Notes under the pieces: generated by a model | What the model was told of the DNA's origin: nothing | Databases searched by the model: none | What the model saw: only the letters and a program-made list of their open reading frames with translations | Assembly (NCBI RefSeq): GCF_022581195.2 | Contig: NC_061473.1 | Coordinates: 5,766,001 to 5,830,000 of the forward strand | DNA from: Helicoverpa zea | Lineage: Eukaryota; Arthropoda; Insecta; Lepidoptera; Noctuidae | Reading direction: 5' to 3' | Length of the DNA: 64,000 nucleotides | Translations under genes and position numbers: made by a program | Shown: one piece after another, positions 10,901 through 22,900 of the stretch | How the letters are laid out: each line of letters opens with the position of its first letter | Position numbering within the stretch: the stretch's first letter is position 1

Positions 10901-13900
10901 CTTTGCGATTGGATTTCAAAAATGAGGTTCCTCAGAGACAGTCTGCAAACCCCAGGGCCAAAGCCGGGGCTGTAGGATTGTTCGAAAGAGCTACCGCGGC
11001 CCTGGTACATAAAGGGCTTTAGAAGGAATATGACGGGTTTTAGTCAGTAAGAGTCTGACACCCCTCACGCTGCTAACACACAGCGGGAAGGGTTATTTGA
11101 TGATTTCCCTTAAAAAAAATATGTTCCTGTAAAGCACAGTCAGTAATTGATATGTCCTTTTTACAGTATTCAGTAAGATAATAGGTAGGTGTAGTGCCGC
11201 CAAACCCCAGAAGTCACATGTACATAATTTATGCGTCCAGTCCAGTCGGTTTCATTCGTGGCATTTGCAAAAAGTACCGAATCGATACTAGTTAGCTAGT
11301 CTCACGGTCCACGTCCTATTCGTCCTTTGAGATTTAAATAGAACAGACAAAGAACTTTGTTGCTATCTCGTATTGAAGGGAAATGATCCGCAAAGGAAAA
11401 AAGCTGTAAGATTTGAACGAGGACCTAGGGGGTGTTGTTGAGGCGGATAAAGCAATGAAAATAAAGGAGTCCGTGTTAGAATAATTGGGTACACTATTCC
11501 TAGAAAGCTGGATTACTCACACAATTTACTACAGTTTGCTGACAGAAAGAAAACAAAACAGCCTAATTTTGAACCCTAAAAGTGTTTTCAGAATAGGTAG
11601 TAGATAATTAGATAGGTTCCTATGGGTTTAACGCGCGACAGTATCCACTAGTGTGAACAGTCGTAGGTAATCGGAATATTGTTGTTTTTGAAGCATAACT
11701 ACTTTATATTGTGTTATTGTCCATAAAAAAAATCTTCCATGTCACGGTCCATAAAATTCCCGCGGTTTTCGCACTCGGCCTAAATGCGTATCCCAGCACC
11801 AAATAACGCGCGATTGTTATTGTCAAAATAACCTTGATCGGTATCATAGTAAACATGTTTTTGACTTTGAAAATTCAGCCTAAAAATTTACCTCTTTGAT
11901 AAATATTTTTAATACGTAATTGTGTTATCGAATTATCTTTAATCGGCGCGTAACTTTTGTAGTGCGTTGACACTAAATAAATATTACGTCATCATTGTTT
12001 TGTTTACAACTTACAACCGATTTTTTCTAGGTATTTTATACTTATTATTCTGTTTTTAATCGATTTTGGGAATTTCTAAGGAAAAAAAAAAAACAGTTTT
12101 TTCCCGGATCTATGCATATTTACCGAAGTAGACAGATCCTTGAAAAACAGTACAGGTTTCGCTTTTGGCGTAATATCACTGGTAATATCGCGAACAATTT
12201 TTTTTCACTTCTTAAGAGGACGAATTGGAATTTTTGGCGCCAAGGATGTCAATTTTTCTCAGTAAATACAAAACGGATCAAAATACAACTTGGTTACCTG
12301 AAAGTTCATGATATAAGCCTTATTTTGTTAGTTGTAGAAACATGATTAGGTAACTTTTATAACAGAGAAAAATATATCAAACATACCTCTTTTTAAAAAG
12401 AGATTCACATATTATGGGCAAACGGGACCGATTTAAGCCTCTTAACTTTTTTAGTAGTTGAGTATATACATACTCTTTAAAATGGTAGTAGGAATTTTTA
12501 TTAAATTATCATTTCTAAATATTAAAATTACAAAACCATTTTGTCGCTTACGAGTTTTAGTTATAAGCTAGCGCGCGTATTGTTATCCTCGCCCCGCTCA
12601 GACGCTCCGACCCCTTTTGGCGCCTTAGATGCGCGTGCCGGTTATGGAATTATTGTTGACCACTTCCTCGCCTTAACGTATAAAGATAGAGATAAACTAC
12701 GCAATAATATTACTCTAAGGGTATAATTTAGGCGATCACCAAAAATATTTTTAAGACTCTAAGCTGAGGCACCAAATAAAATAAACAACTCCAAAAAAAA
12801 AAAATTGACTTTATTAAAAGGGCACTAAAGTATATAATATTATGATCCAAAAAAAATAAAATAACATCAGAAAAATCGCAAATCTCGCACAAATATTATT
12901 TTTGGTTCCCAAAATGGATTAATGGTCACCAAATTCTATCCAACTAAAAGATTAATATTACTACCAAAATCAAAGTTAGTGACGAAAACGAATCGCTGCA
13001 AAACCGACTCCACGTAGTCTTGTCTGCCCTACCCCTAGAGTGCAATTCAAATCCGCGTAGGCGCAGAGGGGCGAGGCGGCCTGCGAGCTGAGGCGCAGGT
13101 AGTTTTTAAGGCTCGCCGCCGCGGCTGAGGCTGGCCGGCAGAGCCGGCCAGCAAGCCGAAGCTGCGGTGGTGAGCGTGAAAACCATCTGCGACGATAACC
13201 TCGCATGGGACCGCCGGAGCTCCGCAGTGCCGGAGCCGTGACAGAAGCCATGCTTGCTGCATGTTTCGTGCTTACATTTTACTACTGAGTAACACACAAA
13301 TTCATATAACAATAAATAAGCGACGTACGTTTGGGAACCCCAGTATATTAATTGGTATTTGGGAAATATTCTAGCGATCGTTAGCTTTTTTAGTCTAACA
13401 AAAATGACCAAATTATGAGTCATGGTATTACATAATTGGTAACATCTAAGTAGTGACAATATATAATATTTGGTCTAAAGTGTATTTTAAAGGCGTCCAT
13501 ATATTTTTTTAGTAGTCAATAATACGAAAAAATGGTTTTACCTAATAATATTTTTGGAAACGTTATTTGGTGATCATTTATCCATTTTGGTAACCGTTTA
13601 GAATTTTTTTGGTAGTAAAATAGGTACTTTTTTGGGTGCTGTTTAAACACAAGCCTTACTCTAATATAACACTGTATAAATTCACCGGTCATCATGGGCG
13701 TAGCCACACTGGGGCAAGCTGGGGCACTTGCCCCACCCTGGGCCCTGGCTCTGACCTATAAGGTGTCTGATTAAACAATGTTTTTTTTACTTACTCTAAC
13801 TAACAACATCAACAACATAATTATGTACTATCCGTAAGTTATTGCACAAAAAAATTTTCGACTTTGAAAAGAGCGCGATCAAAACAAAATGCACGCTCGA

Positions 13901-16900
13901 GTTCCCGAACGTGCGCGGTGCGCGCGTCATTTGAAAGCGAGCCGTATTCCCTAAAAGAATAGGTGCTATGTGGCGTAGCGAGCCGAGCCGTCCATCTAAT
14001 CCAAAAAATAATGCATTGAAGGAGATGGAACTGGTAACTGGTAGATGTGATCAAAATTTCGTAAATGCAATTTTATCCTAGTGTAAAAACCGCTCTCGCT
14101 ATTTTGCTTGCCCAGCCATGTACGACCTGGGGCAAGATTCTCCTAAGTTAATAATGTCAAAATTGAATAGAAATCGAATCGCAATATGATTGCAATAGCA
14201 GTTTTAGCCCTATCGGGCATTCTGCTACTAATATAAGACCAATCGTATTCCAACGACATTCGATTGGTTTGCGATTTTGGTGATTGTTGTCTATACGGTA
14301 GTTTGCTCTACAATCATACTGCAATCGTAAATCATTTACATACAAAATTATTCATTATTGAATGACAGAAAAGGATAAAAACGTTTATTTCAAAGAAAAA
14401 ATAGCGGCGTGCCACATACGCTTCAATCGTAATCGAGTCGTGATTGAATCGCAGTCGAATGTGAATCGTATGTTGCTTAAGTAAAATTAGGAGAATCGGG
14501 CCCCTGTACAATAGAACGATCGTTTAGCACAGTGATTCTTAAGTTTAAGTGGTAGTCCGCGGACCACTGCTGGTCCCTGGAGGCATCCCGAGTGGTCCGC
14601 GAAGCTTAGCTGCGCGACGTTGCTATACGTTATCTAACTTTCTATGCGAGCGAGGGGGTTTTCGCAGGGACGTAAATCGGGTGTGTCGTACCTAGTCCCC
14701 CCATTCATGAAAATGTATATTTGGGCGACATTTTACGTAGTTTTTGGTTTTGAGTCTTAAAAAATAATTAAAATTTCGCACTCGCTTCGCTCGCGTATTC
14801 AGAAACTATACTATGTTTGTATTTATCAAGAAACAAAAAGTTAAGTACGATTGGGCTAAATTTTACGTAATATTTGGTTTAAGTCCGATAAAAATTTTGA
14901 GCTCGCTTCGCTCGCGTATTCAGAAACTGTATGCCCTTATTTTTGTATTTGTCAACAAACAAAAAGTTAAGTACGTTTGGGCAAAATTTTACGTAATATT
15001 TGATTTAAGTCCGATAAAAATTTCACGCTCGCTTCGCTCGCGTATTCAGAAACTATATGCCCTTATTTTTGCATTTGTCAACAAACAAAAAGTTAAGTAC
15101 GTTTGGGCTAAATTTTACGTAATATTTGGCTTAAGTCCGATAAAAATTTCGCGCTCGCTTCGCTCGCGTATTCAGAAACTATGTGCCCTTACTTTTGGCT
15201 TTTGTCCTGTGTGTGATTGTTTATTTTCTGTACCTGAAACTATAAACCTCTCAAATTAAGAGATTAACGGCTCAAGATACAAAAAATTGGCTGCCCCACC
15301 CTGAGCCCAAAGCTGGCTACGCCCATGCCGGTCATTGACACATTACCATATCAATAAAATAGTATCTTTTTCTGTTAGCTTTTATGGCCGCACTCAGAAT
15401 AATAAGCAGCCTCTTTTCCGCCAAAACAGAAACGACAAAACATTTTAATCAATAACTGAGAAATTGTATTGTAAACATTTTCATTAGAACCTCTCGGTAA
15501 GTGTATCAATGACACCTGGCACCTTCCTTTAAAAAATCTATAAATTAATTTAGGTACTAAACCTGCAATATTTTTGTTATTAGGTGTGATTTATTGGGCC
15601 CCGCAGCACTGGACTGGATCGCCATTTTAGTGTCCAATTTTAACTTACCTATCCGAAAGTTCACCTACACAGAATCCATACTTACCTCATTTTTAATCCC
15701 AAGGCAAGAGTCGTGTATATCTCCATGGATGTTTTGGTCCTTCCATCCTTTTTTCCCGCTTGATGAAACCCGTCAACGTTCTCAACTAAGTAACTAACAA
15801 AAAAAGTTCATTTGTTTGTATGTACACCTAAATTACAGGCCGAAAATGAAATAATATTTTTGATAAAGACTGTTTACTTTAAATACAATATTTTCTATCA
15901 GTTACGACAATTCTTCCTGGTAGAAATTAACACTCCTTTGTCGTGGAAACTGCTTATTATTATTTTGTTTATAACCATATCGTTACAGTTTATCTTTACA
16001 GGAATAGCATAAACTTTCCGCGGTGACTGTCTCTATGTGTTTATCGGTGTTCTCGTAAACAATGCTTACACGTGCAACAAACGTGACCATTTTTTATCTG
16101 CTTTGTAGTATAAACATTACTAAGTACCTTATTAATCGTAGGTGTCCGGTGTTAATAATGTCCTTAGCATTGCGGAACTCTTATCTCTCTCTTTTTGCCT
16201 GATTCTCTAAGGCCCATTTTTACTAACAAGATAATAGTCCGATTAAGGTAAACAACCGTTTATCATAAATTAAAACTTCCAATAGGCGATGGGCATATTT
16301 GGGATTTATTAACAAATGATTTATTGATGAAAGATAACTAAAGAAATAGAATAGAAGTAAACTTACCGAGTTAACCAACCGATTCTGAAGAAACTTGAAA
16401 GCTGAATTATATCTATCTTAATTGTTACCTAAATAATTAGCATATTTATTGAATGATTCATTTGAATTATTATTCTATATTATCGAAAGTTTTGTGAAGT
16501 ACAGGGTTTCGGCGACTGTTCTCTACAAGAACTTGGTAACCTGCAGTTACTATACTACTAAGCGCCTTTCTGTGTATTTTTTTAATTAAAACTGCCAAAA
16601 ACACTTTTTTTAGACACTTACCTACCCGATGAAATCGACGTAGATACGGGAATGTTTGACATTTTGACACTTCTTTGGAAAAAAAATACCTATAGCTTTT
16701 TATCGGTTAATGACCCGTAGAAATAAAGTCATGCATTACTCAACTCTAAATGAAAGGAATAAGGTTCATTCTTCGTATTTTGATTCTGCATTGTGCTAAT
16801 TTTCAATGTTTGTGTTTCAGGGATGCATTTCTCTCAATCAGTGGCCATCATTCAGAGTCAAGTGGGCACAATACGAGGAGTACAAGTACTATATAGTGAT

Positions 16901-19900
16901 CAGGTAAGATTTCACATTTATATTTAGAAGAATGTTCTAGATTGATGACGAAGAAGCAATACTTATTAACCATGTAACTGCCCCCTTGGACACAGTGGTC
17001 TTAAACTTGACTACCTTGCACAGAGTCCCGGGTTCAAATTCCTGGGTCGGTTTGTGGGTTTAAGAAGCTATAAAACAAAACAGCCCATATTCATGACACT
17101 TTCTAATTTGAAGTCTCAAGAACTTTGCTTTACAGTGCTTAATTTAGAATAATTGTTAAATATATAAACGGCCACATATACATAAAAAATAACTGATCGG
17201 TGAACACGAGGTAACGTACTTAAAATAATTCTGATTGAGTACATGCAAATAGGTACCTTTTTACTGCTAATCTTTTGCACTAAGTATTTGATTAAGTAAT
17301 CTATGAGATAAAATTGTTACTAGGAAAGCCATTTTGCAAGGACGCTAGGCGCGTCTTCTAGCTTTCAATACATTGAAGCCAATTTATTTTATGTAATTTT
17401 AAAGGGACAGAAAATAAAACATATTATCTTGATTTTACAATTCATTATGATTGAAATTCTGAATTGTGTTAATAATTCCGAATTTAAGTTTGCTGAAAAT
17501 CGTCATGCAGAGAGGGCTTTTTATCTAGTTTGAAGTTCTTTTTCTGCACAATCTTAGGGTCCTACTCTACTTACAAATTAAAAATATGATACTAATGTTT
17601 CCTTTTTTCTTTTTTCAGAACCCGTTATCCGTAGACCTAGTAATAAATATGCCTCAGGATGGCATCCGGTTAATATTCGATCCGGTTGCACAACGACTCA
17701 AAGTAATAGAGATCTACAATATGAAATTAGTTAAGCTTAGGTATAGGTAAGTCGTACAAATGTTTATTTATTATTTAATGTACAATTAATAATAATAAGG
17801 ATACAAATGATCACAAATGATTGTCCGTAGATAATCTTATGTCACCTGTTTTTGTCATTTACTTACCACGTTCTTACGGTGAGGCATCAGTGTTGAAATA
17901 GTGTTTTCCATCAATATATAACATAAAGTTTGCAATTTGGTTTGCTACTATTTTTATAATTAAGCTGCACATATTTATATTTTAGATCAATTAAAGTCCA
18001 GAAATGCAGTGAATCTCAAATAATCTGTTGTTAAAAATCTTCAAAATATTCAGTAGGTAACGTACCTACCATAGAAAAAATCTTTAGTACTTACCTTCCT
18101 AACTAGAAAATGTGTTAGTCTGACGTCTAGACTGGTTCCATTCAAAGCTATCATTGTGCTTGAAGCACGGTTAGAATATAAATTAATTCATTACTAAACG
18201 GACGTACACAGGACAGATACTGTTTAGCTTCGAACATAGTTGTTTTGGTCATTAATATGAACCAACTTATTAATAGTGGGAAATGAGTAATTATTCGGTA
18301 TATTTGGAGTTTATGAAACACGGTACGATGGGGTATGCATACTCCTAATATGATCATTTCTGATAATGATCTGAGCCGGTAAATTCGTTTAGTTGATATA
18401 AATTATTCTTATCTGTATATACAGGCTATATATACAGATTAGAATAATTTCACAAAACAGACTCATTATTTTTCTGTGTTGTAATCGAAGCCAGCTATCA
18501 TGGGGTACCAGCTAATCACTCGGACATGGACTCAATCACGTCATAATTTTTGCACAAAAACGAATCTACTTACAAAATGCTCTTTGCTTCTGTTATTAGC
18601 ATATAAATTGCAAATAAATAAACATCACCCGCTATAGTAACAGCAGAAACCAGTGCTATCTTCGCGCCGGTATCGCTCGACCTAATGACATTATAATGTT
18701 AGCTTCAGTTTCCATGTCCCTACAACACACTCAAGGTTAGCTTAATGTGACTGCTCGACTGGTCCCCTTTGAGCGCGTCTTGAATGTTAATGTCGGTTAC
18801 TACGTTAATATTTACACGCATAGCGCTTTTTTTTACGATGACAAAAATCATCAAATGACCCCTCCCGCTGTGGGTTAGCAGCGGTGAGGGAGTGTCAGAC
18901 TTTTACTGACAAAAAATCCATCGTTGTTTCGTAGGCCTTTTATGTACCAGGGCCGCGGTAACTCTTTCGAACAATCCCGCAGCCCCGGCAGAACGCATAG
19001 CGTCCTGTGATGCGATTTTTAAAGCGTCCGCGTATTTTTAATGCGTTAGTTAATTCTCTTTTCGTTTTTTTTAAGTGCTTCAATTCTTATGGTTGATAAG
19101 AAATGTGGTACCTAGTTAAAAAATATATGCTTTTTTGACACTATAATGTTAGGTTCAGTTTCCATGTCCCTACAGCACACTCAAGGTTAGGTTAATGTGA
19201 CTGGTCCCGTTTGAGCGCGTCGCTAATGTTAATGTTGGTTACTACGTTATGATTTACACGCATAGCGCGGCGTGAATGTTTAATGTGTTAGGTGTCCATG
19301 CTTTTTCTTTTACTGTGTTTTGGAGGTTTTTAAAGTTGAAAGGAGGAGAAATGCTGTTAAATATGAACTTATCTCTAGCAGCTAGAAATTTATTACTAAG
19401 GTTTTTCACCTTTGCAAATACCAATCCAAATATAATTTATTGTAACCTACACTAAAAGTGAAGTATCCCATTTGAATATGGTTTTATGTAACTCATTTCA
19501 CCCATAAGACTATTGTTTTGAATCATATCTCTGTATCTCAGAAAACCTCTGTAGAACTGTATTTATAGTAAGTACGTATGTAGTATGTAAGCGTATATAG
19601 GATGGACTGCTCTTCAGCAGTAGGCTGGACTGTAGACGTCCTACAGCCACGATAATGAGCCTTACACGACCAAGTTCTCCCAAGACCCAAGGACACACAA
19701 ATATTAATGATTTTTTATCTATAATTCCAGTGGTATGTGCTTCAACTCGCCGGAGATATCGCCGTCGATCGAGCAGGTTGAGCACTGCTTCGGCGCGACG
19801 CACCCGGGCCTGTACGACTCGCAGCGCCATCTGTTCGCGCTCAACTTCAGAGGACTGTCCTTTTACTTTCCTGTTGATAGCAAATTTGAGGTAAGATACA

Positions 19901-22900
19901 TTGCAGTGGTATGTGCTTCAACTCGCCGGAGATATCGCCGTCGATCGAGCAGGTTGAGCACTGCTTCGGCGCGACGCACCCGGGCCTGTACGACTCGCAG
20001 CGCCATCTGTTCGCGCTCAACTTCAGAGGACTGTCCTTTTACTTTCCTGTTGATAGCAAATTTGAGGTAAGATACATTGCAGTGGTATGTGCTTCAACTC
20101 GCCGGAGATATCGCCGTCGATCGAGCAGGTTGAGCACTGCTTCGGCGCGACGCACCCGGGCCTGTACGACTCGCAGCGCCATCTGTTCGCGCTCAACTTC
20201 AGAGGACTGTCCTTTTACTTTCCTGTTGATAGCAAATTTGAGGTAAGTTACATTGCAGTGGTATGTGCTTCAACTCGCCGGAGATATCGCCGTCGATTAA
20301 GTAGAACGGTGGTTTTAGGTATGCGTCGGTTTGACGCTTGTTGGACCTTTGATATCATCTACTTCTAGGTATGCGTCGAATTTTGTTGTATCAGTTTTTG
20401 TTTAGGTAATCTGCATTTTTTAAGGACAAAAAGTGGCCTTAAGTTGATAGTACGAATAACATGTTATGTGCAATTCAAATTCAAAAAGAATGAATGATAT
20501 CAGACTTATCGAAAACATTATAATATTATGTATTTCTTTGCATCAAATAATATCAGACACTTTCTATGTAGTTATAATATACATCGATCTTTTTTTTGCA
20601 TCGAATTTCAGTATTTTTTTGTGTCTTATTTAGTAAGGGACATCTAAATCAGAATAATTAGTTAAGAAAGTCCGGTACCTATTAAACATTCATTTTATTC
20701 CTCTTCCAGCCTGGCTACGCTCACGGGCTGGGCTCTCTCCAGTTCCCTAACGGTGGCTCGCCCGTCGTCTCGCGAACTACCATCTACTATGGATCTCAAC
20801 ACCAGGTTAGTTATACTTTATCCGTACGTCTTTATACGTTCAAATGTTCAAATGTCACAAATAAATATGTCATATAGAATATCGTCTAAAGGTATTGTGA
20901 CTTTTTCCGCCTTTATAATCAGTGTAAGATTTGTAAAAAAAAAAACAATTTGAAATCGTCTTTTTGGTACTTACTCTTTTTACGGTAAAATGGCTGAACT
21001 GAGATGACATTTGGTATGGAGATACATACATAGGTATATAGATTCCCGTAGAAGACAGTACAGATGATTCATGTATAGTCGAAATACTGCTACTTGCTAC
21101 TGGAAATTTATCAAGGCCTTAGTAATATATCATCGAAATTAAAATCGTCATTTTTTATTTCAAATATACCGTACAGGTTTTGAAAGATATCAATTTTATG
21201 ATAAGTCAATTTAGTTTCCCGGTTTCAATTAGCCAATATGTTGTTCTCAGGCTAGCAGTACAAGTAGCGGCAGTGTGTGCGGGGCGCCGCTGCCCGAGCT
21301 GCCGCTGTCGTGCTACCGGCACCAGCTGCATCTGCGGCGCTGCGACGTGCTGCGCTCCGCCACCGCCACGCAGGGACTGCGCCTGCATATGTTCACTGAA
21401 GGTAGAGTGTACCCCCAGGCTGGCAGTACAAGAGCTGCCGCTGTCGTGCTACCGGCACCAGCTGCATCTGCGGCGCTGCGACGTGCTGCGCTCCGCCACC
21501 GCCACGCAGGGACTGCGCCTGCATATGTTCACTGAAGGTAGAGTGTACCCCCAGGCTGGCAGTACAAGAGCTGCCGCTGTCGTGCTACCGGCACCAGCTG
21601 CATCTGCGGCGCTGCGACGTGCTGCGCTCCGCCACCGCCACGCAGGGACTGCGCCTGCATATGTTCACTGAAGGTAGAGTGTACCCCCAGGCTGGCAGTA
21701 CAAGAGCTGCCGCTGTCGTGCTACCGGCACCAGCTGCATCTGCGGCGCTGCGACGTGCTGCGCTCCGCCACCGCCACGCAGGGACTGCGCCTGCATATGT
21801 TCACTGAAGGTAGAGTGTACCCCCAGGCTGGCAGTACAAGAGCTGCCGCTGTCGTGCTACCGGCACCAGCTGCATCTGCGGCGCTGCGACGTGCTGCGCT
21901 CCGCCACCGCCACGCAGGGACTGCGCCTGCATATGTTCACTGAAGGTAGAGTGTACCCCCAGGCTGGCAGTACAAGAGCTGCCGCTGTCGTGCTACCGGC
22001 ACCAGCTGCATCTGCGGCGCTGCGACGTGCTGCGCTCCGCCACCGCCACGCAGGGACTGCGCCTGCATATGTTCACTGAAGGTAGAGTGTACCCCCAGGC
22101 TGGCAGTACAAGAGCTGCCGCTGTCGTGCTACCGGCACCAGCTGCATCTGCGGCGCTGCGACGTGCTGCGCTCCGCCACCGCCACGCAGGGACTGCGCCT
22201 GCATATGTTCACTGAAGGTAGAGTGTACCCCCAGGCTGGCAGTACAAGAGCTGCCGCTGTCGTGCTACCGGCACCAGCTGCATCTGCGGCGCTGCGACGT
22301 GCTGCGCTCCGCCACCGCCACGCAGGGACTGCGCCTGCATATGTTCACTGAAGGTAGAGTGTACCCCCAGGCTGGCAGTACAAGAGCTGCCGCTGTCGTG
22401 CTACCGGCACCAGCTGCATCTGCGGCGCTGCGACGTGCTGCGCTCCGCCACCGCCACGCAGGGACTGCGCCTGCATATGTTCACTGAAGGTAGAGTGTAC
22501 CCCCAGGCTGGCAGTACAAGAGCTGCCGCTGTCGTGCTACCGGCACCAGCTGCATCTGCGGCGCTGCGACGTGCTGCGCTCCGCCACCGCCACGCAGGGA
22601 CTGCGCCTGCATATGTTCACTGAAGGTAGAGTGTACCCCCAGGCTGGCAGTACAAGAGCTGCCGCTGTCGTGCTACCGGCACCAGCTGCATCTGCGGCGC
22701 TGCGACGTGCTGCGCTCCGCCACCGCCACGCAGGGACTGCGCCTGCATATGTTCACTGAAGGTAGAGTGTACCCCCAGGCTGGCAGTACAAGAGCTGCCG
22801 CTGTCGTGCTACCGGCACCAGCTGCATCTGCGGCGCTGCGACGTGCTGCGCTCCGCCACCGCCACGCAGGGACTGCGCCTGCATATGTTCACTGAAGGTA

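Larger units (their letters stand above)
13693..15327. mobile_element. Non-autonomous hAT-type transposon (1.6 kb) in PHAF1 intron 1
   Basis: The terminal inverted repeat CATGGGCGTAGCCA is at the left end and TGGCTACGCCCATG at the right end. The 8-bp direct repeat CCGGTCAT abuts both ends. An 8-bp target duplication with a CAxGGGCGTAGCCA end is the hAT pattern. Both subterminal regions carry GGGGCA/CCCCACCCTG blocks. No transposase is visible. The element carries a separate MITE (14129-14505) and a 126-bp tandem array. Confidence 0.8.

Noticed and set aside
12976..13459. Minus-strand frames in the GC-rich island
   Set aside because: GC-rich DNA lacks stops by composition, and no domain or exon borders are seen.
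14813..15259. 148-codon repetitive protein
   Set aside because: The frame stays open because the 126-bp minisatellite period is divisible by three. There is no start context and no known family.
16978..17050. tRNA gene
   Set aside because: B-box-like and A-box-like words are present, but no acceptor stem or anticodon arm can be formed. It is a SINE head.
19510..20368. Arg-rich frames across the exon 4 array
   Set aside because: They are shifted readings of exon 4 copies. The PHAF1 frame is fixed by exons 3 and 5.
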